Below, piece by piece: positions 1-11,729 of a stretch of DNA of 64,000 nt (the stretch's first letter is position 1; every line of letters begins with the position of its first letter). The translations under genes were made by a program, and so were the position numbers. The stretch lies in NCBI GenBank assembly GCA_900239685.1, contig OENT01000863.1:1-64000 (forward strand), read 5' to 3'. The DNA is from Rotaria macrura (Eukaryota; Rotifera; Eurotatoria; Philodinida; Philodinidae). The notes under the pieces were generated by a model. That model saw only the letters and a list, made by a program, of their open reading frames with translations, was not told the origin of the DNA and ran no database searches.

Positions 1-2944
1 TAACACAATTTTCATTGATATCTATGAAGAACGTGAGTAAAATTCCGTAGAGTAATTGAATATTGTGCAAAAAATAAGCAATTAATTTTCTATTATAGAT
101 AACATAACGGTTGCATGCGCAACCTTCTTATCTTGGCGAAGGCACAAAATCAAAGTTTATTTTCATTTTTGTCATTGAAAATAATTATAGATGTGTTTGA
201 AAGTCTTTTTTTTCTTAATTGTATGACGCCTGCTATGTTTTAACAAATCAATGATTTTTTCTCTTTCAATTACAGTCATGTTGCTTTTTTAGTGATTTCA
301 TAGCCATGTAAAAGTTTTGTCATACGCCGTTATAATTTAGACGAAGACTAACAACGATGTCCGATTGATAGAAATTCATGTTTTGTACTTTTCTATCGAA
401 GCATGAATTAATTGATTAATTGAAAATTGTTGGAAACAAATGAAATACTATCATATGAGAAGAAATGGATTCTATTGCAATATATATATATTTTTTCTAT
501 TGGTATAATTCTTTTTGCATGCAACAACAAGTTCATTCTTTGTTTTCCTAAAGCACTGTTCTGTTCCATAGATAACGCTGGAACATTTCAAAATCCCAAT
601 GATGTTTACTTACACGGGAGACGTTGGTGTTTTTTGCTTTTTTGAACCTTCTGAATAGAAGAAATTAATTTCTTTTGAAGAAAAAAAATCGAGATGAAAG
701 GAAAGTGTAGTTCAACAACAAATAGAAAGGTTACAAAGGTATGATAAAAATAATTTAGCAACATCAAAATATTATGAAATAGTCAACGATTGCTTTAATG
801 AGTTTTCTCGAAACATAAAATTAAATGTAAAGAGAAAAAGTTCTGCGACAGTATTAGTGAATTTCAATATTTTTTCACTTGAGTGAATCAAAGATTTTGA
901 CGTTACTAATCTTGAAGGCATTTATCATCGACTATAATTCTAAAAATCAAATAGTCGGACAATATTACTATGGAAGACGATGAATTTCGAATGTACAATT
1001 TGATTTGTTTATTATCTTTTCTACATATTGCATAATTGTCATGTATGTCGATGATTTATTCTTTTTTGTTTGTAGTTCAACAAATAATTATCTTATGTAT
1101 CGTATATGAAATTTATTTTTCTTAAAATAGACATATTTTAAGAAAACCTCTTCCATTCAATAGTGCGATCGAAGATACACATGTCTGTGATCTAAGAAAC
1201 ATACTTTGATTGATTGAAATCATGCAAAACTCATCAGTTTTCCATAGTGATCAAAATTATTTTTTTCGTTATCAGAGTCTTTTGTTTATCATTTATTTTT
1301 GTTGGTTAAGAGGAGATGATATAGTTGAGTACTGAAACTTCAAGATAAGTATTCATTCTATTAAAATTATGGTTGATTCTTCGCAAGATGAAATGAATAA
1401 GCCACTTCTACTTTCTTGTAAATCTCTTTTACCCGATAGTGATCTATTTAATCAGTCACAAATTATGAATGCGCGATCATAAAATCATAATACAATCTTA
1501 ATGCGAATATCTGTGAAATCGAGACTGAATTTTACACTCACTATTTGAAAGATGAAAAATCACGTTTGAAGTTGCTTAGTAAATTATTCGAAGTAATCTC
1601 TTATGAAATAGAGGTATAGAAAACGAACCTGGACCGTTTCTAATAAATAGCATACTCAAATCGAATTGTCTGTATACAAGTGACAGTCGGTTGGATTCAG
1701 TCTCAATTTAAAAACTTTTACACATTCATACGCGTTATTATAGCTGTACATCAATGTTTCAGTAATCAGTACACGAATTAAAAAATATTTACTGTTACTA
1801 ATTTCTGCTCTAGAGACCGAAATTCCAGTTTCGATCATGCAAGAACATACTGACTATCGAATTTTTTTCCTCACCGAGTTACAATAGTGAATTTTACACT
1901 GGTGACGATCATAATATAGAAAAATAAAATAATCACTGGAATCGTTGGTATGATTGAACTAATCGATGCTAATAGGGTTTCATGATACTTTTTTTAATAT
2001 CCCACAAACTTAAGTAAACGTATCTTATGTTTGATACTCAAAATCTCGGCATAATTTGTTTTCTTCTTGAGAAAAAACCAAATCGTGTTCGTAAGCTAAA
2101 AATTTTCAATTAAAATATTTGCACTTTAATTTTATTTTGATCTCCAATGTCATTTAAGATACGAAATCATCATAATTGCTAGAACTACAAAGTGGAAGGA
2201 CGAATAAGCTCAGACGGTGTGCTTTATTCATGCCTATTTACAATAAACGCAATTGGAACTGTTATATTTTATTTCGTATTTTACTTCCAGACAAATTGCT
2301 TCTCTTGCGCTTCTCTTCCTACTTGACAAGTCGTCAGTGACGACTTGTCAAATTGTTTATTGATCATGTGTATCATCGTAATTCATACAAAACATGATGT
2401 AAACAGAAAAACAACAACGAAATAGATAAGATACCTGTATACGATCAATATCCGTCATAAATAGCTACTTTCATAGGAATCTCTGTTAACAAGAAGCAGA
2501 CAAACTCAATTATAATAATGATGATGACGATCTCCTTTTTTTTTGAAATTCTATGGAATGGAATTTACAGATTTCGAAATAAAACTGTGGAAAGCAACTT
2601 GGACGAAAATATATTTTCGATCTTCGATTAATAGCATTTGATCACTCGTTTGAAATAAAACAAATAGGAGCCCTCTGGGTTCTAATTGGTTTTGCTTGAT
2701 CACTAAGAAAATACATGTCCATATTGATTCACTCATCTGGTTTTCATTCTGCAAACTATGTACAGTATTTGGTATCAAAATTCTGTTCTATTTATTCATA
2801 TTATTTAAACTATGATATACTTGTACATTTGTAAGAAGCTTTGCAATGTTTGTGTATAGAGAATGACAGGGTATGAATTTTCTGTCAGCAGGTGAACATA
2901 GATTCGAATTATTTCTTCAAGCAAAAGGTTTATCTCATCTGATG
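1..2944. other. Gene-poor AT-rich stretch, no supported gene
   Basis: I see no open frame with recognisable protein similarity on either strand; the short frames present have the random composition of AT-rich DNA. The one structured item is a perfect inverted repeat at 2323-2351, listed separately. The stretch ends at the target-site duplication of the hAT relic. Confidence 0.5.
2323..2351. repeat. Perfect 14-bp inverted repeat, 1-nt spacer
   Basis: The arms TTGACAAGTCGTCA and TGACGACTTGTCAA are exact reverse complements separated by a single G. In RNA or single-stranded DNA this would form a tight hairpin with almost no loop. It is richer in G and C than its surroundings. Nothing around it suggests a terminator or an operator, and its role is unknown. 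Confidence 0.8.
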
Positions 2945-3710
2945 CAGAGCTGGGCATAATACTCGAAGTAGTCGTACTCGAGAATTTCCGTACTTGCTCA
3001 GCTCTGTTTGATGTAACTATACATAGGATTGAATCGCTTAATAAAAAAGAATGTCGTTTCCCTTACTTTAACGGAACAAGAAAAAGATCTTTCAACTATA
3101 AGTCAAGAATTTTAATTGAACTTGATTCTTATTCGTTTGAGGAAAATAATAAAGAAAATTTAATGTTTTCGAAAAAGCACATTTATCCCTGTCTATATCA
3201 ACTTGGCTTGAAATACTTATCAATACTGGCTACACCGGCTCTCACAGAACGAACCTTTTCTCAAAGTGATTTTTTGATGAGTCCACATCAAGCATCATTA
3301 TCTACGAAAAATGTTAGTTTACTAACTATTGTCAAATGCAATACAGTCTTATTATGATATAATTTACTTGAAATTATCAAGTTGAAAAATGATAATAACA
3401 GAAAATAAAAATAATACTTTTTTTTCTATTGCAACATTTATCTTCACACAAATATGTGACATATTATAATTGTAAAGATGTAAGTCTAACTTTCTAGCTA
3501 AATTTATTTTTGTAACTAGTAGTGATTTGCTATAGAAAGGCAAGCGTATTTTGCCACTGTTAAAGTGGATAGAGTGAAATACCGTTTGAACGTGTTTAGC
3601 TACTTACAAATAGAGAAATAGATATTGTGTATTTAACTATTTATTTTGTTGAGAGTTCAATATTGTTAATCTTACTCGTACTCGAGAAAGCCTGTACTTG
3701 TCCAGCTCTG
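2945..3710 (+). mobile_element. Decayed hAT-superfamily DNA transposon
   Basis: The element begins with CAGAGCTGGG and ends with CCAGCTCTG. It is flanked by ATCTGATG (2937-2944) and ATCTTATG (3711-3718), an 8-bp target duplication matching at 7 of 8 positions; 8 bp is the length used by hAT elements. The right-end sequence (CGTACTCGAGAA then GTACTTG then CAGCTCTG) also occurs at about 2973-3006, just inside the left end. The left 60 bp may therefore be a minimal or nested second copy. The interior encodes a fragment of the hAT C-terminal dimerisation domain. Confidence 0.75.
3118..3357 (+). pseudogene. hAT transposase C-terminal dimerisation fragment
   Basis: The frame from about 3118 to the stop at 3355-3357 reads through YPCLYQLGLKYLSILATPAL, then TERTFS and an MSPHQASLS stretch before a hydrophobic tail and asparagine. 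This is the usual order of the hAT C-terminal (Dimer_Tnp_hAT) domain: Leu-rich helix, YLSI-P-T, ERxFS, R/L helix. About 80 residues survive. The catalytic core and BED finger are missing, so it is a relic of the element that encloses it. Family known from motif order; loss of the rest seen directly. Confidence 0.75.
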
Positions 3711-3718
3711 ATCTTATG

Positions 3719-4590
3719 TGATGATAAGTAAAATGAATTTCAGTGACTTCAACAGACACATCTAAAAATGTTTCTATCACGCACGCATGTGGCTGCATTA
3801 CCAACAAGAATAAATTCACAAAATATTCAATTGATTTCAAAAGAAGTTGAGAGAAAATTCATTTGTCAATTGCATTGAAGACAATGCACAGTTATAAGTT
3901 ATTTGACGGTTATCGATTTGAATATTTTATTGTCAATACTTGAAAGAGTTCAGTATCATCTATTACGTAAATTTGTCATTGGAATTCTCCTCAAGAACTG
4001 ATAAATCTCCCTAGAAATGTTTAAAATGATTGGAAACAAGAAAGAAAAGCAATCAAACCATATCTCACTTGAGAAAGTACATAACATATGTCTAAGTGTG
4101 AAAGGCTCTTATCTTGAGTTTATTTTTATTTAAAACTGAAATGATATTTACAATATGTTGTTACTCATCATCTTTTCGATGTCACAACTTCTTACTATTT
4201 AGTCCAATGTTTGTAACAATTAAAAATTATAACTATCTGCACTGATAATACTTACTAAAATTCAGCATGTATTTTCTCGATCAGGGTAAGTGCTTACTTT
4301 TCTTTCGATTTGAATGTAAGATTCTAACTCTGTCAACAAAAAAATCATTCACGACACTAGAAATATTGGATCATAAGGAAATATTTATCATTTTTCAATT
4401 GGAATAATGAGTTCATAGGAAACGGTGCACATAGACAGTTAAGCCTGCATTGATGTATAAGGCAAGATACAGAATCAACATTTACACATGCATGTAGATG
4501 AAGTTTGGAAATGTGTGTAAACAGGCAACTTCTCATGTTCTGAATGATTCCTTGATACTCGCGTCCATGAATCAGACGACTATCTCTTCA
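3719..4590. other. Intergenic, nothing recognised
   Basis: AT-rich sequence between the hAT and MULE relics. No coding frame, repeat or RNA gene could be supported on either strand. Confidence 0.4.
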
Positions 4591-4598
4591 GAACAGAA

Positions 4599-5010
4599 AT
4601 GAACAAGTATTCGCAAATATCTACTATGATGTGCAACTTAAAATGTGTCGACTGTTTCGAGGATAATTTTTTTGAGCGTCTATTTCGAAACGATCGACGT
4701 TGTGCTCCTCACTTTTCAACTTCGATGTTGAATTATTTTTCGAGACTGAAGCAACAGTTACTTCAAACAGACAATTCACCAGAAGGCTGGCACAAAACTA
4801 TTCAGGTAATGTGATCCCTGATCTATTTTCACGATAAAATCGCGCATAAACTGTGCAGTTGCATTCAACGCAAGAAAACCTTTTCATCTATGAATCTATC
4901 AGACTTGAAATTGAACAGCACACGAATTCAACGGTGGCTGAACAGTTGCAACTTGCAAGCTACGGGGATTACTATATTAAAAATGCAAGCGAATTTGGAG
5001 CTGTCAGGTA
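4599..5010 (+). pseudogene. MULE (Mutator-like) transposase C-terminal relic
   Basis: Two in-phase blocks, 4599-4806 and 4860-5008, are separated by a 53-bp intron with good ends (CAG|gtaatg and gtgcag|TTG). The first block contains CFEDNFFERL, a basic stretch, then FSTSMLNYF and TDNSPEGWHK. This order matches the MULE/FLYWCH-associated transposase C-terminus, whose consensus is roughly YFExxYIG, RRxxPxFP, WN, TNNSVEGWH. The second block continues as a charged helix. No catalytic DDE core lies upstream and the frame stops soon after 5010. It is therefore a remnant that kept a working-looking intron. A domesticated exon is less likely. Confidence 0.6.
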
Positions 5011-6149
5011 AACAATTACAGCTACTATAGTTTCGTCTATTCATCTGATACCAGGAGGATTGTATTTTAAAAGAGCGCGAACTCTGTTCAATTTTCGGTA
5101 TGAATGTTAGCTCGACTAAGTAAAGTTATTTTCTTGTGCTTTTTTAACTGTTCTTTAAATCAGGCTCAACTTTCGTGCCAGCATAGCAAACAATCAATAT
5201 ATGTCAACAGTTGCTCAACACTACTCATGCCGAACATTTATTTCATCACAGATCCACTATAGACGATAAGTAATTCAAAATATAAAAATGACGTCTAACA
5301 TGGAACAAGAAAATTGTTTATGAAAGGAAGGCTGATGCTATAATAAAATAAATGTGAAAACTTCGGACTTAAGTCCGAGAGTTATGTGCACTTCAAAAAG
5401 TGAATGAGACAAATCAGTCATCCTAGAATGTGGGCACGGAAGAAATATCCTGGTAAACCTTTTTGGGAAACCCCAAAACTAGTGGTCATCTCAGGCATAT
5501 CTAGGCAATTTCGTTTCTAGATGCAGCTTTTGTGCATTTTCAGGCAATGTTTTGTTAGAAAGCAAAACTAATATCAGATTCAGAATCAGCGTTAAAGACT
5601 GAGTTGACTTATACACGTAGTGGATAATTCAAAGAAAAAAAGTTTTTTTTGAAAAAATCCCTGTACCCCAACCTCAGGGATTGTTTGGTGAAAAATGACA
5701 ATTTTTTCGATAACTCAGCAATTTCTTGCCGGATCTTTCTCATCTTCGAACTCTACCGAGATATTGATGAGACAATTCTGTGCACACACAACATTTCAGC
5801 TCAATCAAATGTATTTGTAAAGAGTTATCGGGTAAACGGACGGTCACACTGACCGATTCTTGAGTGTACTCACATTTTGAGTACACAAAAACATCAAAAT
5901 TTCCCAATGTTTGATATATTGAAGAGAAATTCTAGATGAAAGTTTGTAATAGTTTTCTATCAGGTTTATTTTATTAGAAGCCAACATAACTTGTATTTCA
6001 ATTTAGAACATCATAGTTTTTCACGCTGATATGAACAAATCAAATTGGAACGTAGAAGACAGAGTGAGATTTTGAATACACATACTACAGATTATACATT
6101 TAGCATCATAATACAGTAACATTAAAAAAACGAAAGAAAAATAGCATGT
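5011..6149. other. Intergenic, probably decayed repeat
   Basis: No supported gene. Around 5363-5880 the base composition rises and several small inverted motifs occur: the palindrome at 5363-5378, GGTCA...TGACC near 5845, and GAGTACA repeats near 5860. This would fit an old transposable element, but I could not assign a family. Confidence 0.35.
5363..5378. repeat. Perfect 16-bp palindrome
   Basis: TCGGACTTAAGTCCGA is fully self-complementary with no spacer. It sits at the left edge of the unusual block described for 5011-6149 and may be a terminal remnant of a mobile element. Confidence 0.7.
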
Positions 6150-6154
6150 TTATT
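6149..6154 (-). terminator. AATAAA overlapping the TPR stop codon
   Basis: The stop TAA (6150-6152) lies inside AATAAA. No other canonical signal is evident just downstream, so the 3' UTR may be only 10-30 nt. Function inferred from the known role of this hexamer. Confidence 0.5.
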
Positions 6155-9100
6155 GACGAGCCGATGGTCCAACACCGCCAGCTCCGCGTCCACCCAAGTT
6201 TCCTCTGCCACTGGCACCAACACTACCACCTCTTGCTGACCATGTACGACGATTCGCTGAAACTAAAAACGATTTATTAATATGGAACAGAAAGTTTGCA
6301 TACGCCTTTTTTTCAATATTAGCTTACTACTAATGAAAGGACGTGGTCGGCCAGGAATACCTCTACTAATTTGCGCTGTTCCACTAGTGCCAATCGTAGG
6401 AATCGATTGCACATCATAGACAATGGGTAATATATCACGACGTGTATCACCTGCCTGTTCAGATGCTGTTGTATTCGCTGATTCTGTCGATACTATAGTA
6501 CTAGTAGTAGTAATAGTAGCAGTAGAAGTAGCTGTTGTTGTTGTTGTTGTAGTTGTCATCGTAGTATCCCCAGTTAAAGCCGCAACAGATGATTGAGTAT
6601 TAGGTAGGTTGGTTCGCGCTTCATTATCCGTTGCTAAACAAAAATACGAAGTAAAACTAGATCTTTGACAACAATTCTAATTTACATTGATCGCCTGAAA
6701 TTGTTTCTTCAACAGATGCATTGATTCCTTCATTTTCGATCGTTATCTAAATAAGATTATACTCGTTATTTTTTTCTTCAATAAATAATAAATAAATGTT
6801 CAACATTACCGGTATCACTTCTGACCGTGACGTATTCGAAACATCTAAGACGATAGAAAATTTATATTTTTCGTCTGCTTCTAATATGAATCATTCAAAT
6901 ACTTACGTATTTCCATAGAATCTTGCTGTTCCTGAAATGTAAATGCAAAACAACATTTAAGATTACTCGTTCTAAAACAGATACATACTTGAATTGGAAT
7001 TAGCTGCTGTTCACGCACTTGTGGCTCAACATGAGCAATTAATGGAGTAGTCTAAATAGATGAATAGAATTTTTCAATAAGTATGATTTTTCGTCACTCG
7101 TTAATCTTCGCTTTTTTTTAAGTTGATCTCGATTTCAGTACAAATGAAAATATAACTAGAAATATTTGGCTTTGATGTTCTTAAGTAGTGACAGAATCAA
7201 CAGTAATCGAACTGTTCAATTCATAAACAATCGATTATGTTAACATTATGTCTTCTGATCATTTTAACTCATATCTCGATCATTGCCTAGATATATATAT
7301 TCGTATTATTTCTTGATACTCCTTGTGACAATTCGAATTTTGGCTTATTTTTTTAAGATCGTTTCTCTTACGTTATGTCCTGATCAGGATAATTTAAATA
7401 ATGAATCATGTATTACAATGAATTCGAACTCTACATAGAATTGAATCGATTTATACTCATAGTTTCTTTTTTCTAAAGTTTATCTGGCCGTATCTTCAAT
7501 CCCGTAAATTTTCCAGCCATGTAGTTCGAGCTCTATGTGACAGGATCTACTTTAAAAATGACTATCAATATCAAGTTCCATATGAGAGGATTTCTATTCG
7601 TACAGTGATGATCAATCATATACGAATAGATGCGTATATTTTGTTTCACAACGTTCACTAGATACTAATTTCAATTTAATCGCACAATGGAATAAGTGAG
7701 GAAATAGTTATCTACCTCGGTTTCCATTTTCGTCCGCTTCAGTGTAGAATCAGCTTGTCTAAAATATAAAATTCAACTTATGTTAATATCTTCATATAAG
7801 TATTCACAAATGTAATTACTTATGATCACCATCATCCGTTCTTGTACGTTTCATAAGTAGATTAACACCTGCTGCTGTTGTTATTTGAATTGTCGGATGT
7901 TCAAGTGGAGTTGTCGCTTCTATTTCAATATAAACATGAAAGAATTTCATTCCGTATAGAAATTTAACATACGTGCAGTCGTTGTTTCTGTTGTCATTCC
8001 ACCTGTCCAAAGTGATGCACTTGTTGTCGTCGATGTAGCTAGTGCTGTCATCGGTATGGCTACACCGATTTGACGACCACTCGATGGTGCCATAGGAGCA
8101 ACACGAGATATAACTGGTTCTCTAAATTATTTGTATAGAGAATTCGCTAAAGGCTTGAAAATGAGAAAAAGAAAATAAACGAACTGTGTCATTGGTGACG
8201 CGAATGCTTGTGGTCGACTTGACTTAGGTGTTACGTCTTCTGATTGTTTTGTAGTTGATGAAGACATTGAGCTGGAAGCTGTTGATGGCTAAACAATAGA
8301 AACAAAAAATTTAATTAAATTCAGCCAAACCAGAAATGAAAGAAAGATTAAAAAAAGGAGATGATTTACTTTATTCATTGTCAACTCATCAATTTTTTTT
8401 CGTAAACGTACAATCTCTGCCATTTGCTCGTTGGAATCATAGGTATCAAATAAGTGTATAATATGTTTAAGTTCATTTATTTCATTATCATATATTTGTC
8501 TTATACTATCAACAAGAGCATGAACTTCTAAAAGTATAGAAATTTTATTATATGATATTAGTTTCTTGAGAAATAAATAGAATACAAACCTGAAAGATCG
8601 TTTGATATACGACTTTGTTTAACACGTGTTAATTCATTTGTCATTTGTGTATTACGATTCTGTTGTGCTGTTATCGTTGTACGTGCAGTGATAAGAGCAT
8701 CACGAAATTTATTCATTTTCTCGGATATTTCACCTGGCAATGGACGATTCTAAATTAAACAATTTTGTTTTTATTATGAACATTTCCGTTCTTTGCTCTT
8801 GTCATTTTCTCATGAGTACCTTGTTGACTTCAGATGAAGTTTCACTTGAAGATGGAACTTCTGTTGTTCCTGTATGAAACAATTCATCTGTATCAGTTGA
8901 TGGAGTTGATGTTAAAGCAGTCGTAGTTGTTGCAGCTACAGCAGCAGCAGCAGCATTTGCTCGATATTTAATTGCAATAGCTTTTAACTGATAGCAAGAA
9001 ATGGCAATGTTACTTCAAGCTACTGTTTTTCGGAAAATAAGCAAACCTACTTTATTAGTCATTTGTTTTAATTCTTGATTGTCTTTTTCAAATTTAGCGA

Positions 9101-11184
9101 CCATTTCTTTGAGAGTTTTGATTTCACCAATTTGTACTTCTCTTGAAATGATAAATAAATATTTGTAAGTGAGAACAAACGAAGAATATTATAAAAACGA
9201 AAAAACAATGCACATTGATTTTGTAAGTACTTAATCATCTTTCAACATGATGCGATTAATAAGTATTCGAAGCAAAAGAAATATGATCTGACTTATCTAG
9301 AAGATTATTGATAGCATCTTCTATGCAGTACGCTTATCGAAAGTTTCTATTCTTTTCAGATAGTGTGTGGTATCTCTTCTAAGATCATAAATGGGATTTC
9401 TACGAAGTGTAGAAACACTTATTTGGTAGCTTAAGATTCATTTACGGTAAACTTAATTTTTTAGAGTAAAGATTAATTTTCCATTAGGACAATGAATAAT
9501 GCAACATACATTTCATTATGTTTATTAATTAATTGTTTTTCTTTTTCCGATAGATTTTCTTCTGTTTGTTTGAATTGTGTATTCAATAGATGTTTTTCGT
9601 GTTCGAGGTTTTCAATAGTTGTTTGCAATGTTTGATTGACTTTTTGAATATTTTCTTTATCTGTTTCATTCAATCGACATTTTTCTTGTAGATCATTTAT
9701 TGTTTGTTGATCATTATCGAAACGATCTTGTAATGTTTGTAATGATTGATTTTTTGAATTAATATCATCGATAGTTTGTTGATCATTTAAATGCGTTTGT
9801 TCTAATGTATGATTACGTTCACTTAAATGTGCATTTTCTAATCGAATACGTTCGACATCATCAGTTAAACGTGTGTTTTCAACTCGAAGATAACTAGAAA
9901 ATGAAAAAAATTAAATTAAAATTAATCAGTCAAATACAACAGACGAAAAGAATGATAATTGATACAGAAGAAAATTCGACAAAACTCTATGCATTAAAAA
10001 ATAATTCAATAGTGTAACTAATTATTTACTTATTCATTGCAAGTATTGTATTCCACGTTTCATTAACATTTGAATCAGTTGTTACAGCAATAGTTTCACT
10101 TTCTTTAGCAACTAAATGTGTTGATAACTAAAATGAATACAAAATTAAGTCGAAAAAATTCAATTTGATTGTTGTTCATTTTACTTTAATCATTAAAGCA
10201 TGTTGTTCATTATGTTTTTGTTCAAGTTCATTGTAACGTTGTTCCAATTGTTGTGTTAGATCTTGTTGAACTTTGAACATATCATCTTTTTGTACGATTG
10301 TTGTTTCATACTGTTGAATTTGTTCAAGAAATCTTTCATTATCATTTTGTAATGAGATAAGTTGTTGAGAAAGTTCTTCATGATGTCTTTCTAATTCACT
10401 ATAATTAATTTGTTGTTGATCGATTGTTGATTCTAACTACAAGGAAATATAACATTATTAATTTTATCGCATCTTATTCATTGTTGATTGCGTTTTCTTA
10501 ATAAAAATGTCCGCTAAGCAAAATCAGAAGGAAGGAGAGAAGAATGTTCTATTAAACAAAATTAATTCTTTCAAGTTGCTCTCATATTTTTCACCACATG
10601 CCATTCGGATAGATGATCCAGGTCATTTTATAAGCATGGATTGTATAAGAATCTTTTACGGTTCGAGTTAAGCAACGAACAACAAGCGTATTTTTTTCTT
10701 CATCTAATAAACCTTGTCTTGTTTCAGAAATGCGGACAATTTCTCCCCCTCCCCCCTCCTCGGCAATCAAACTGTGGCCAATTTGATACGTGTGTATAAT
10801 CACTTTAAAACAAAACAACAACTTATTATATGAAATTTACTTGAGTAATAGTTTCTTTTAATCGTTCATTTTCATTTCGAGATTCTTCAATATTCTGTAT
10901 TTGTTGTAAAAATTCATTCTTTTCACTTAATAATTGTTCATTACGTTCGTTCGTTTGTATTAACTAGAACAAATATTGCATTGAAAGAAACAATATCCGT
11001 TTGCTTTTCCTCTTACTTCAGCTTGATGTTGATCATTTATTTGTTGAATACGTTCATTTAATGTACGAATATTTTCTTCGTTTTGATTAACGATTGATTG
11101 ATGATTAAGAACATCTAAATATGATTTTAATGAATATTGATTTGTGCAATTAATATGCTGAATATTATCTTTCATATTTATACG
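6150..11184 (-). CDS. TPR: Nucleoporin TPR (Megator), C-terminal half, exons 29-47
   Basis: Carboxyl half of the nuclear-basket coiled-coil protein TPR, which tethers the basket filament and helps mRNA export and spindle checkpoint. Exons: 11017-11184 (start uncertain), 10841-10963, 10185-10436, 10030-10127, 9510-9893, 9051-9141, 8820-8987, 8590-8749, 8370-8527, 8185-8288, 7973-8121, 7820-7919, 7716-7758, 6989-7051, 6907-6931, 6810-6844, 6686-6746, 6328-6633, 6150-6262. Phases join throughout. Heptad-rich coiled coil runs to about 8370 and includes ISEKMNKFRDALITARTTI, which matches the TPR segment before the tail. An unstructured Thr/Ser/Pro-rich tail follows. It has a nuclear-localisation-like KRTRTDDGDHK ... 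LKRTK pair and a Gly-Arg end like that of animal TPR. If it starts at ATG 11175 it gives 863 residues. Confidence 0.8.
7052..7715 (-). other. TPR intron, 664 bp, no feature found
   Basis: Lies between exons ending at 7716 and starting at 7051. AT-rich; no nested frame or repeat recognised. Confidence 0.5.
10591..10821 (-). other. Cryptic open frame inside a TPR intron
   Basis: The 404-bp intron between TPR exons 10841-10963 and 10185-10436 is unusually long for this part of the gene. It contains an open frame whose protein looks non-random: YQIGHSLIAEE, a Gly run, EIVRISETRQGLLDEEKNT, then LVVRCLTRTVKDSYTIHAY, ending WIIYPNGMW-stop. Composition is protein-like and its C-rich core (10741-10760) contrasts with the surrounding DNA. 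I do not recognise the family. It may be a captured gene fragment, an unspliced cassette or a transposon piece. No splice sites join it to TPR in a way I could support. Confidence 0.3.
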
Positions 11185-11382
11185 CTGAGAAATTGTTTTG
11201 TTTTTCTATTTGGTATTGTGCGATGATTTTCTTTACATTAAAATATTTTTTCTTAGAAAACCGTACCTCTTCTTATCAATAGTTAAGATAGAATGATATC
11301 CATTAGAGAATATTAATGATAAATCTTATTGAATAATGAATCGAAACAGAAATATATCAATGTTAAATCGTTGTTTAATATT

Positions 11383-11519
11383 TTAGTAATTAATCGAAGA
11401 AAATTTCTTAAAGTTATCCAAACTTTGTTGTATTGAAAATTGCAAGTGTTCCATCAATTGCAATAAGGATGTGAATGTTAGTTTAGCATTATTATCATCT
11501 GTATCGATATTAGTATAAA
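11383..11519 (-). other. TPR: Possible alternative terminal exon of TPR
   Basis: A good acceptor (acatttag) at 11520-11521 opens an exon that is in phase with the exon ending at 11730. It reads 45 codons, including FTSLLQLMEHLQFSIQQSL, to a TAA at 11383-11385. ATTAAA lies just downstream. If used, it would end the N-terminal TPR product at about 1027 residues. The next exon (11184 downwards) would then belong to a second transcript or to an alternatively spliced one. The alternative is that the exon is spurious and exon 27 joins a weak acceptor near 11170. Confidence 0.45.
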
Positions 11520-11729
11520 CTAAATGTAAGGTAGACTAGCAAAAGATGCTACTCGTAACATTTCAAACCTTACAGACGATAGGAAAAAATTCATTTTTCA
11601 AAAATTTCCCCAGGATTCAACTCTCTTGTCCCCGGGTCCACTAATAGTATAGGCAACACGAGGAATGATACTAAACATCATGCATAGACCTATCGATGAA
11701 CTACTCATTGATGATTATTCATCCTTTAC

